NCBI GenBank assembly: GCA_017303755.1
Contig: JAFLBS010000005.1
Location: forward strand, 241,748-305,747
From: Flavobacteriales bacterium
GTDB taxonomy: Bacteria; Bacteroidota; Bacteroidia; Flavobacteriales; Flavobacteriaceae
Direction: 5' to 3'
DNA length: 64,000 bases
The position numbers and the translations under genes are program-made. Below are positions 53,740-60,693 of the stretch, in pieces. The notes under the pieces are model-generated. The model ran no database searches. It had not been told where the DNA came from and saw nothing but the letters and a program-made list of their open reading frames with translations. How positions within the stretch are numbered: position 1 is the stretch's first letter; each line of letters opens with the position of its first letter.

Positions 53740-54282
53740 TTGAAAAAAGAAATTATTGTTATTACTGGAGGTCCAGGAACAGGGAAAACTACTATTATCG
53801 ATCAATTGATTGAACAAGGTCACACGTGTTATCCTGAAATCTCACGCCAAGTAACCATGGAAGCCAAAAAACAAGGTATCGAACAATTGTTTCTTGAAAA
53901 ACCTCTTTTATTCAGCGAACTCCTTTTAGAAGGTAGAAAAAAGCAATACTATTCTGCTACAGAAGAAACTTCATCTACTATTTTCCTAGACCGTGGTATT
54001 CCTGATATTTTGGCCTACATGCATTATATTGGTGATAGTTATCCTTCTTTTTTTGATTTGGCATGCAAAGAACATACCTATTCTAAAGTATTTGTTTTAC
54101 CGCCTTGGGAAGAAATTTACGAAAGCGATGAAGCGCGTTACGAAAACTACGACCAAGCCAAACTCATCTTTGAACATTTGAAAGAAACCTATCAAAAATA
54201 TGGTTATCAATTAATTGAAGTTCCAAAAGGAACCGTAAACGAACGCATTCAATTCATCTTCTCTGAACTGGAAAAGGCATAA
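53740..54282 (+). CDS. AAA_28-family ATPase / NTPase
   Basis: A 180-aa P-loop protein: Walker A TGGPGTGKTTIIDQL, then ISRQVTMEAKKQG and LDRGIPDILAY as the DxxR-type acidic element, and a C-terminal lid VNERIQFIFSEL. Members of AAA_28 resemble nucleotide or cofactor kinases such as NadR. TTG start at 53740 (LKKEIIVITGG); there is no nearby ATG and the promoter box fits this start. Stand-alone gene. Confidence 0.85.
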   Translation: MKKEIIVITGGPGTGKTTIIDQLIEQGHTCYPEISRQVTMEAKKQGIEQLFLEKPLLFSELLLEGRKKQYYSATEETSSTIFLDRGIPDILAYMHYIGDSYPSFFDLACKEHTYSKVFVLPPWEEIYESDEARYENYDQAKLIFEHLKETYQKYGYQLIEVPKGTVNERIQFIFSELEKA

Positions 54283-54357
54283 AAAAGGCAATTGTATATT
54301 TTTTTATATATTTAATCCATTAAGTTTTAATCAATTTAATTTTATTATTTCTGATTT

Positions 54358-54416
54358 TGTCACACTGAGCGCAGTCGAAGTGCTAATGAAAGTCTTCGAC
54401 TGCGCTCAGACTGACA
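54358..54416. repeat. Inverted repeat GTCACACTGAGCGCAGTCGAAG
   Basis: TGTCA-CTGAGCGCAGTCGAAG (54358-54380) is complementary to CTTCGACTGCGCTCAG-TGACA (54394-54416) with a 13-base loop, a dispersed GC-rich repeat class found in many Bacteroidota and other genomes. It lies between the NTPase and recQ genes. Confidence 0.85.
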
Positions 54417-54505
54417 ATTTAGTTATAATTGTATTTAGTTTTGGCTATTAACACCCAACACATTATATTTATACTTTCAAAATCAACGCCTAGTCCAATT
54501 TTATC

Positions 54506-56398
54506 ATGTCATCCGCAGTAGAAATCTTAAAAAAATACTGGAATCACGATGCGTTTAGAACGCCACAAGACGAAATCATCGCATCGGTTGTAGCAGGAAA
54601 TGACACCTTTGGATTACTACCCACAGGCGGCGGAAAATCAATTTGTTTTCAGGTTCCAGCAATGATGATGGAAGGCATTTGCATTGTCATTTCGCCATTG
54701 GTTGCACTTATGAGAGATCAAGTGCAAAACTTACAAAACAAAGGCATCAAAGCGGTCGCTCTAACAGGTGGAATTTACGAAAACGACATTATTGATATTT
54801 TAGACAATTGTCAGTTTGGCAACTATAAATTCTTATATCTTTCGCCAGAACGACTTCAAAATGACTGGATTGTTGAGCGAATTAAAAACTTACCCGTTAA
54901 TTTAATTGCCATTGATGAAGCACATTGTGTATCGCAATGGGGACACGATTTTCGGCCAGCGTATTTGAAAATTGTCAAGTTAAAAGAATACTTCCCGAAG
55001 GTTCCGTTTATTGCCTTAACCGCTTCGGCAACTCAAAGAGTTCAAGACGATATTGTGGTTCAACTTCAATTAAAAGAACCTCAATTTTTCACCAAATCAT
55101 TTGCGCGAGATAATCTGGCGTATATGGTTTTTGAGGTTGAAGACAAATTGTTTTTGATTGAACAAATTCTGAAGAAAAATCCGCAACCTTCCATCATCTA
55201 CGTCAACAATAGAAAAGCATGCAGCGAAACGGTAAAACAATTGGAAAGCTTAGGCTTTTCGGCTACCTTTTATCACGGCGGATTATCTTCAAAAGACAAA
55301 GAAAACCACATGAAATTGTGGATGGACGAAAAGGTACAAACAATGGTTGCTACCAATGCTTTCGGAATGGGAATTGACAAAGCCAATGTAAAAACAGTGA
55401 TTCATCTGCATTTGCCACAAAACATAGAGAATTATTATCAAGAAGCAGGTCGCGCTGGACGAAATGGAGAAAAAGCATTTGCAGTTCTTTTGGTCAATCC
55501 ATCGGACGCCAAACAATCGGAATTGCAATTCATCTCGGTGTTGCCTGATAAAGAATTCCTAATTCAAGTCTTCAAAAAGTTGTGTTCGTTTTTTCAAATT
55601 GCCTATGGAGAAGGAATCGACGAGCAATTCAATTTCAACATCAATCAGTTTTGCATTAAATATAATTTTCCCGCATTAAAAACCTACAATGCATTGTTAT
55701 TTTTAGACCGACAAGGCGTGATTACTTTATCGCAGGAATTCTCAGAAAAGATTTCCATTCAATTCATCATACCATCTAAAGAAGTGATTCGGTACATGAG
55801 TTTGAATCCCAACGATGAGGAAATTCTAATGACTATTTTGCGAACGTATCCTGGTGTTTATGAAATGCCGACAACCATTAACCTTTCATTAATCTCTAAA
55901 AAATCAAATTCCGACGAGAAGAAGATAGAGCAATTGTTTCATAATCTGAAAGAAAAAGAGATTATTGATTATGTGGCCAAAAACAACGATTCAACTGTAA
56001 CTTTTAATGAAGTCCGTGAAGACGAAAAAACGATTAACCGAGTTTCAAAGTACTTAGAAAATCAAAATCAGCTTAAAAAAAATCAGTTTCAAAGTGTACT
56101 CTATTATATAAAGGAGCAAAATCAGTGTAAAAGCAAACTATTATTAGAGTATTTCGGGGAAACCAAAACAGATCATTGTGGTATTTGTTCGTATTGCATC
56201 ACATTGAATAAGAACAGAGAAAACAAATCGGTTGAAGAAAAAATTCTTACCGTTTTAGAAAAACAAGATTTAAATTCGAGAGATATTCAAAAACTACTAA
56301 AATATCCTCAAGACGATATTATATTTGCACTTCAAAATTTACTTGAAAATAATAAGGTTGTAGTAAATCTGAATAATTTATATTCTTTAAAAAAATAA
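54506..56398 (+). CDS. recQ: ATP-dependent DNA helicase RecQ
   Basis: A 630-aa superfamily-2 helicase that unwinds DNA 3'-5' in repair and recombination. Motifs: LLPTGGGKSICFQVP (I), IDEAHCVSQWGHDFRPAY (II, DEAH), FIALTASAT (III), VATNAFGMGIDKANVK (V) and YYQEAGRAGRNG (VI). The Cys-rich zinc site is HCGICSYC, followed by a winged-helix RQC-type end. A clear HRDC domain is not visible, so it is one of the shorter RecQ variants. Confidence 0.93.
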   Translation: MSSAVEILKKYWNHDAFRTPQDEIIASVVAGNDTFGLLPTGGGKSICFQVPAMMMEGICIVISPLVALMRDQVQNLQNKGIKAVALTGGIYENDIIDILDNCQFGNYKFLYLSPERLQNDWIVERIKNLPVNLIAIDEAHCVSQWGHDFRPAYLKIVKLKEYFPKVPFIALTASATQRVQDDIVVQLQLKEPQFFTKSFARDNLAYMVFEVEDKLFLIEQILKKNPQPSIIYVNNRKACSETVKQLESLGFSATFYHGGLSSKDKENHMKLWMDEKVQTMVATNAFGMGIDKANVKTVIHLHLPQNIENYYQEAGRAGRNGEKAFAVLLVNPSDAKQSELQFISVLPDKEFLIQVFKKLCSFFQIAYGEGIDEQFNFNINQFCIKYNFPALKTYNALLFLDRQGVITLSQEFSEKISIQFIIPSKEVIRYMSLNPNDEEILMTILRTYPGVYEMPTTINLSLISKKSNSDEKKIEQLFHNLKEKEIIDYVAKNNDSTVTFNEVREDEKTINRVSKYLENQNQLKKNQFQSVLYYIKEQNQCKSKLLLEYFGETKTDHCGICSYCITLNKNRENKSVEEKILTVLEKQDLNSRDIQKLLKYPQDDIIFALQNLLENNKVVVNLNNLYSLKK

Positions 56399-56440
56399 TA
56401 CTGAAGCTGAATTCAATTCAGAAGCAAGAAATTTAAGCAT

Positions 56441-57388
56441 ATGGAAAAATTACGCATTGTTTTTATGGGAACTCCCGAATTTGCTGTTGGAATTTTGGAT
56501 ACCATCGTCAAAAATAATTTTGAAGTAGTTGGAGTAATTACTGCTGCTGATAAACCCGCTGGTCGTGGCCAGAAAATTAAATATTCGGCCGTAAAGGAAT
56601 ATGCTTTGGAACACAACTTAACTTTATTGCAACCAACCAATTTGAAAGATGAAAATTTCCTGAGCGAATTAAAAGCATTGAATGCGAATGTACAAGTTGT
56701 GGTTGCCTTTAGAATGTTGCCTGAAGTAGTTTGGAGAATGCCAAAATACGGAACGTTTAATTTGCACGCTTCTTTGTTACCCAATTATCGTGGTGCTGCT
56801 CCAATCAATTGGGCAATTATTAATGGAGAAACTAAAACGGGAGTAACCACCTTTTTTATAGATGACAAAATTGATACTGGCGCGATGATTTTGAGTAAGG
56901 AAATCGAAATTGGTTCGAATGAAGATGCAGGTAGTTTACACGATAGATTAATGGAATTGGGTTGTGGAACTGTCATAGAAACGCTACAACTCATTGAAAA
57001 AGGAAATGTAACCACAAGTATTCAAACTGACAATCCTGATATTAAAACAGCATACAAACTCAATAAAGAGAATTGCAAAATTGATTTTGAAAAATCGGGT
57101 GAAGAGATCTACAATCTTATCAGAGGATTATCACCTTATCCGAGTGCGTGGTGTTATATAAAAGACGGTGAACAGGAATGGAATGTAAAAATTTACGAAG
57201 CATCTTTGTTCATCGAAAACCATGATTATAGTATAGGAAGCATATTATTTACTAAAAAAGAGATGAAAATTGCAGTTAAAAATGGTTTCATCCAGTTGGT
57301 TAGTTTACAATTTCCAGGAAAAAAACGAATGAATGTGGCTGAATTACTCAACGGAATTACTTTTTCTGAAGAAGTAAAAGCGCTATAA
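56441..57388 (+). CDS. fmt: Methionyl-tRNA formyltransferase
   Basis: A 315-aa enzyme that formylates initiator Met-tRNA. The formyltransferase domain starts RIVFMGTPEFAVGILD and holds the catalytic set in FNLHASLLPNYRGAAPINWAIINGE plus DKIDTGAMIL. The C-terminal domain (GLSPYPSAWCYIK) recognises the tRNA. It begins 42 bp after recQ; the pair is probably co-transcribed. Confidence 0.95.
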   Translation: MEKLRIVFMGTPEFAVGILDTIVKNNFEVVGVITAADKPAGRGQKIKYSAVKEYALEHNLTLLQPTNLKDENFLSELKALNANVQVVVAFRMLPEVVWRMPKYGTFNLHASLLPNYRGAAPINWAIINGETKTGVTTFFIDDKIDTGAMILSKEIEIGSNEDAGSLHDRLMELGCGTVIETLQLIEKGNVTTSIQTDNPDIKTAYKLNKENCKIDFEKSGEEIYNLIRGLSPYPSAWCYIKDGEQEWNVKIYEASLFIENHDYSIGSILFTKKEMKIAVKNGFIQLVSLQFPGKKRMNVAELLNGITFSEEVKAL

Positions 57389-57494
57389 ACCTATATAAAC
57401 AGTACGATTGTTGCCTTTTTTGAGTTCAAATTGACTTGTTTATCAACAAATACATTGAGTTATCAACAAAAAAGCCAAAAAACCCGCTTAGCGC

Positions 57495-57524
57495 TTGTAC
57501 AGTCTGTTTTTTCTACTAAATTTG
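57495..57524 (+). promoter_or_regulatory. HU promoter, TTG-N19-TAAATTTG
   Basis: TTG (57495-57497), 19 bases, TAAATTTG (57517-57524), 50 bp before the ATG of the HU gene; exact consensus. Confidence 0.85.
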
Positions 57525-57573
57525 TTATGATTAACAAAAAAAATGTTTAACCAACAATTAATAACTATTTATT

Positions 57574-57846
57574 ATGAACAAATCAGAATTAATCGATGCT
57601 ATTGCTGCTGACGCAGGAATTACAAAAGCTGCTGCAAAATTAGCTTTAGAATCATTTTTAGGAAACGTAGGATCAACTTTGAAAAAAGGTGGTAGAGTTT
57701 CATTAGTAGGTTTTGGATCTTGGTCAGTTTCTAAAAGAGCTGCTAGAGATGGAAGAAACCCTCAAACTGGAAAAACAATCAAAATCGCTGCTAAAAATGT
57801 AGTTAAATTTAAAGCAGGTGCTGATTTAGATGGTTCAGTAAACTAA
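57574..57846 (+). CDS. HU-family DNA-binding protein
   Basis: A 90-aa nucleoid protein: MNKSELIDAIAADAGITKAAAKLALESFLG, GGRVSLVGFGSWSVSKRAARDGRNPQTGKTIKIAAKNVVKFKAG. The beta arm with the conserved GRNPQTG tip bends DNA, and the length and motifs are typical. It has a consensus promoter and its own strong terminator, suggesting high expression. Confidence 0.96.
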   Translation: MNKSELIDAIAADAGITKAAAKLALESFLGNVGSTLKKGGRVSLVGFGSWSVSKRAARDGRNPQTGKTIKIAAKNVVKFKAGADLDGSVN

Positions 57847-57870
57847 TTTAGTTTATATCTATTATAATTA

Positions 57871-57902
57871 AATCATCCCGACCAATCGGGATGATTTTTT
57901 TT
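57871..57902 (+). terminator. HU terminator
   Basis: AATCATCCCGA and TCGGGATGATT flank a 4-base CCAA loop, followed by T9. Confidence 0.92.
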
Positions 57903-57959
57903 TATAATGTAGCATAGTTAATAAAAAATTACTAATTTTATTAAAAATTAAAGCTGGTT

Positions 57960-58520
57960 ATGACAAAAGATTCAATTAAAAAAGGACTACTTCTTTTAGC
58001 TGAACCCTCAGTTATAGGAGATGTATCATTCAGCCGATCGGTAATTTTGTTAGCAGATCATAACGAAAGTGGTTCAGTAGGATTCATACTGAACAAGCCG
58101 CTGGATTTTACCGTTAATGATTTGATTCCCGATGTAGAAGCTTCGTTTGTAGTATACAATGGCGGACCAGTAGAGCAAGATAATTTGTATTTTATTCATA
58201 CTATTCCAGAATTAATTACGGATAGTATTGAAATTTCTGATGGAATTTATTGGGGTGGCGATTTTGAAGTTACCAAACAATTGATCAACAATGGTTCAGT
58301 TCACAAAGATACTATTCGCTTTTTCTTGGGTTACTCGGGCTGGACAACGCATCAGTTGGATGAAGAAGTAGAAGCCAATTCGTGGATACTAACCAAAAAT
58401 AATTTCAAAAATCAGATATTAAAAACTCCTAGTATTGAATTTTGGAAAGAAAAAATAATGGAATTAGGTGGTGAATACATCATTTGGTCGAATGCTCCTG
58501 AAAACCCAATTCTAAACTAG
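57960..58520 (+). CDS. YqgE/AlgH family protein
   Basis: A 186-aa UPF0301 protein: KGLLLLAEPSVIGDVSFSRSVILLADHNESGSVGFILNKPL, YNGGPVEQDNLYFIHT, ISDGIYWGGDFE, RFFLGYSGWTTHQLDEEVEANSW. These are the family signatures. Its biochemical role is not settled. Its stop overlaps the convergent aminotransferase stop by 9 bp. Confidence 0.93.
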   Translation: MTKDSIKKGLLLLAEPSVIGDVSFSRSVILLADHNESGSVGFILNKPLDFTVNDLIPDVEASFVVYNGGPVEQDNLYFIHTIPELITDSIEISDGIYWGGDFEVTKQLINNGSVHKDTIRFFLGYSGWTTHQLDEEVEANSWILTKNNFKNQILKTPSIEFWKEKIMELGGEYIIWSNAPENPILN

Positions 58521-59342
58521 ACTTTCATTTAACTTTTCTATCAATAGCTGTGAAAAAGCGGTTGTGTATTCTTTCTTTCTATATTTTGTAATAGGTTGAA
58601 TTCCAGTAATTACGTTGGTGATGAATAACTCATCTGCCTTTTGCAATTCGAATGCCGAAATGGATTGTTCAATTACTACAATTCCTTCTATTTTTTTGAC
58701 AATCGACAGTATTTGTTTGCGCATTACACCGTTCAAACATCCATCGGAAACTGGCGGAGTAATCAGTGTTGAATTGTTCAACATAAAAAGATTTCCATTC
58801 AAAGCTTCCACCACATTTTTGTCATCATTTAAAAGAAGACAATTGTTCAAATCATTTTCTTGAGCAAAAATACTACCCGTAATATTAATCATTCGGTTGG
58901 TCGTTTTTATAGACGACAATAACTGCTTACTTACATAAAAATCTTTGTACAAATCCACTTCATAGGGCTGATTTCCTAATACATAAGTAGAAATTTCTGT
59001 TGAATTTACAGTAATGACATAAGAAACCGAATTGCCGGTTGGAAGATAGAATCCACCATCATTTCTATAGACGGTGATTCGTATTCTAGCATTTGGAGTT
59101 CCGTTGGATTCTACTAACGAAAGAATTTCGCTCTCTAAAAACTCCAAGGTGAAATTCATGGGAATTTTCATTCTAACAATTCGCATGGACGACATCAATC
59201 TAAAGTAATGATCTTCAAAGAAAAGTACCTTTTTGTTGATTACCTTACAGGTTTCAAAAACCGCATCACCATATAAAAAACCTCTGTTTGAAGTAGTCAA
59301 AACTGTTTCGTCATTCACAATTTGTCCGTTGTAATTTATCAT
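58512..59342 (-). CDS. Aminotransferase class IV (PabC/IlvE-like)
   Basis: A 276-aa PLP enzyme of fold type IV. Key residues: the RGFLYGDAVFE start, the PLP lysine in SSIKTTNRMIN, EALNGNLFML and TPPVSDGCLNGVMRK. This pattern fits 4-amino-4-deoxychorismate lyase or branched-chain aminotransferase, and these cannot be separated from the sequence alone. The start is 59342; the frame continues upstream into the 59393 gene's terminator, which is not coding. Confidence 0.85.
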   Translation of the reverse strand: MINYNGQIVNDETVLTTSNRGFLYGDAVFETCKVINKKVLFFEDHYFRLMSSMRIVRMKIPMNFTLEFLESEILSLVESNGTPNARIRITVYRNDGGFYLPTGNSVSYVITVNSTEISTYVLGNQPYEVDLYKDFYVSKQLLSSIKTTNRMINITGSIFAQENDLNNCLLLNDDKNVVEALNGNLFMLNNSTLITPPVSDGCLNGVMRKQILSIVKKIEGIVVIEQSISAFELQKADELFITNVITGIQPITKYRKKEYTTAFSQLLIEKLNESLV

Positions 59343-59367
59343 AAAAAAATCCCGATTAAAATCGGGA
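59343..59367 (-). terminator. Terminator of the START-like gene
   Basis: TCCCGAT-TTTA-ATCGGGA with a T7 tail on the minus strand, directly upstream of the aminotransferase ATG. Confidence 0.8.
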
Positions 59368-59375
59368 CAAATATA
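59368..59375 (-). promoter_or_regulatory. -7 box of the aminotransferase gene
   Basis: TATATTTG on the minus strand abuts the terminator stem; the start site would fall inside the stem. Confidence 0.55.
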
Positions 59376-59392
59376 GTTTGAAAAAAAGGATT

Positions 59393-59785
59393 TTAAATAG
59401 ATCCTATTACATGTTTTAGTTCGGACACTTGATTTTCCCATAACATTTTTGATTCTTCAATCTCATCCTTTTCGGCAAAATCGGTAATCATTAAAGAAAC
59501 ATCTTTAGTAATCTCATCTTCTAAGATACGCAACTCAAAGAAATATTCAGTGTCTTTTTTATTATCATCAACCCATTTAAACTTTACTTTCTCTCCTGTT
59601 TTCTTGGATGCTAAACGGGCATTTTCTTCTGTATCATCCCATTCAAAAGTGAAAAACTCACCTCTTGAATTCACAGTATCAGCAAACCATTCTTGCAAAC
59701 CTGAAGGAGTTGAAATGTATTGATACAGCAATTGAGGTGAAGAGTTGATAGGGAATTCTATTTCGTAACGTATTTTTTCAGACAT
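59393..59785 (-). CDS. START-like domain protein
   Basis: A 130-aa member of the AHSA1/START-like superfamily in flavobacteria: SEKIRYEIEFPINSSPQLLYQYISTPSGLQEWFADTVNSRGEFFTFEWDD, then VKFKWVDDNKKDTEYFFELRI and VSLMITDFAEKDEIEESKMLWENQVSELKHVIGS. It should bind a hydrophobic ligand or protein client in a helix-grip pocket; the client is unknown. The ATG at 59785 is favoured over 59791. Confidence 0.85.
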   Translation of the reverse strand: MSEKIRYEIEFPINSSPQLLYQYISTPSGLQEWFADTVNSRGEFFTFEWDDTEENARLASKKTGEKVKFKWVDDNKKDTEYFFELRILEDEITKDVSLMITDFAEKDEIEESKMLWENQVSELKHVIGSI

Positions 59786-59866
59786 AATCATTAATTTGGT
59801 CGAAATATATAATATTTATTTATAAAATAACAAGTATAAAAAAAATATTTTTTTTCCTTTTAATAT

Positions 59867-59896
59867 TTGGAACGTGTGATATTAGTCTTATATTTG
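59867..59896 (+). promoter_or_regulatory. Promoter of the tRNA-Met locus, TTG-N19-TATATTTG
   Basis: TTG (59867-59869), 19 bases, TATATTTG (59889-59896). The upstream tRNA remnant lies between this promoter and the intact tRNA, so both are transcribed together. Confidence 0.85.
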
Positions 59897-59924
59897 CACC
59901 CGCATTCAAGGATGCGCCGACTAT

Positions 59925-59983
59925 GGCGAGGTATTCGCCGCGGCGAAGCAGGATTCATATCCGCCTAGGCGGACGGGAGTTCA
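59925..59983 (+). pseudogene. tRNA-Met remnant with palindromes in place of its arms (upstream)
   Basis: Aligned to the intact tRNA-Met 70 bp away: GGCGAGGTA is identical, then the D-arm (17 nt) is replaced by the palindrome TTCGCCGCGGCGAA. GCAGGATTCATA (anticodon region) is identical, the 3' anticodon stem and variable loop are replaced by TCCGCCTAGGCGGA, and CGGGAGTTCA (T-arm 5' part) is identical. The 3' acceptor is lost. It cannot fold as a tRNA. Confidence 0.85.
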
Positions 59984-59994
59984 AAAAAACATTA

Positions 59995-60068
59995 GGCGAG
60001 GTAGCTCAGTCGGTTAGAGCGCAGGATTCATAACCCTGAGGTCGGGAGTTCAAATCTCCCTCTCGCTA
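59995..60068 (+). tRNA. tRNA-Met(CAU)
   Basis: Acceptor GGCGAGG pairs with TCTCGCT (G-U at both ends), D-stem GCTC/GAGC, anticodon loop TTCATAA with CAT, and T-arm GGGAG-TTCAAAT-CTCCC. Discriminator A; CCA is not encoded. Elongator methionine is likely, but a CAU tRNA could also be the lysidine-modified Ile tRNA. Confidence 0.93.
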
Positions 60069-60069
60069 C

Positions 60070-60104
60070 AAATCCCATTCACATTCGTGTTTGGGATTTT
60101 TTTT
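60070..60104 (+). terminator. tRNA-Met terminator
   Basis: AAATCCCA pairs with TGGGATTT over a ~14-base loop and is followed by T8. Confidence 0.85.
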
Positions 60105-60115
60105 ACCTTAGTTTT

Positions 60116-60379
60116 ATGGAATTTATTGTTTATATTTTATATTCTAAAAAATTTGACAAAACATATGTTGGATATACATCCTCATTAATTGAGCGTTTTA
60201 AAAGTCACAATGAATTAGCAAAATCCGGATATACCGTACGATTTAGACCTTGGGAAGTTGTTTACTTAGAAGTTTTTCAATCCAAAACTCAAGCAATAGT
60301 TAGAGAAAAATGGTTTAAATCTGGACATGGTAGAAAATTTACTTCTGATTTAAAAAGCACAGGATTCATATCCGCCTAG
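60116..60379 (+). CDS. GIY-YIG endonuclease-like protein ending in tRNA-derived sequence
   Basis: An 87-aa GIY-YIG protein: VYILYSKKFDKTYVGYTSSLIERFKSHN carries the GIY-YIG-type YVG and R/H residues, and AIVREKWFKSGHGRKF contains the conserved Glu. The last residues, TGFISA, are translated from tRNA-derived CAGGATTCATA plus the palindrome TCCGCC, whose TAG is the stop codon. Family members usually end soon after the GHGRKF-type motif, so the end is an acquired extension. It lies between the intact tRNA and its degenerate downstream remnant, as seen in tRNA-associated mobile genes. Confidence 0.85.
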   Translation: MEFIVYILYSKKFDKTYVGYTSSLIERFKSHNELAKSGYTVRFRPWEVVYLEVFQSKTQAIVREKWFKSGHGRKFTSDLKSTGFISA

Positions 60380-60417
60380 GCGGACGGGAGTTCATCCGCC
60401 TAGGCGGACTCGCTACA
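60360..60417 (+). pseudogene. tRNA-Met 3' remnant with two palindromes (downstream)
   Basis: CAGGATTCATA, then TCCGCCTAGGCGGA in place of the 3' anticodon stem, then CGGGAGTTCA, then TCCGCCTAGGCGGA in place of the T-stem 3' side, then CTCGCTACA, identical to the intact tRNA's end. The 5' half is missing, replaced by the GIY-YIG gene. Confidence 0.85.
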
Positions 60418-60446
60418 ACAAGAGGCAATAGCCAAATGGACAAGTA

Positions 60447-60479
60447 AATCCCAATCATTAAAATGGTTGGGATTTTTTT
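60447..60479 (+). terminator. Second terminator at the tRNA locus
   Basis: AATCCCAATCAT pairs with ATGGTTGGGATT over AAA-type loop, then T7. It resembles the tRNA terminator (AATCCCA ... TGGGATT), as if it came from a duplicated tRNA unit. Confidence 0.8.
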
Positions 60480-60603
60480 ATTATTATTAAATTCATTTTC
60501 CTCAAGATTTCATTGGTTAAGAACTTACTTCAATGAACAGATTTAATTTTCTTTAAAAAACAAATTTTGTAAGTAATTATTTTCATTAAATTATCAAAAG
60601 CGC

Positions 60604-60639
60604 ATTTTATCGATTTTATACGTATTTAATCGATAAAAT
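60604..60639. promoter_or_regulatory. Twin ATCGAT dyad upstream of the carboxypeptidase
   Basis: ATTTTATCGATT (60604-60615) and AATCGATAAAAT (60628-60639) are perfect reverse complements. The ATCGAT boxes start at 60609 and 60629, exactly 20 bp apart, just upstream of the -33 element. Confidence 0.55.
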
Positions 60640-60642
60640 ATT

Positions 60643-60672
60643 TTGTCAGAAATTAAGTATTATTTAGGTTTG
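60643..60672 (+). promoter_or_regulatory. Carboxypeptidase promoter, TTG-N19-TAGGTTTG
   Basis: TTG (60643-60645), 19 bases, TAGGTTTG (60665-60672); ATG at 60694. Confidence 0.8.
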
Positions 60673-60693
60673 CCTTTCAAAAACCCTAGAAAA

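Noticed and set aside
59925-59983. A second functional tRNA-Met upstream of the intact one
   Set aside because: The D-arm and the 3' anticodon stem are replaced by palindromes and the 3' acceptor strand is missing.
60619-60627. ACGTATTT half-site shared with 5414 as a third member of a regulon
   Set aside because: An 8-bp AT-rich match is too short to count as evidence on its own.
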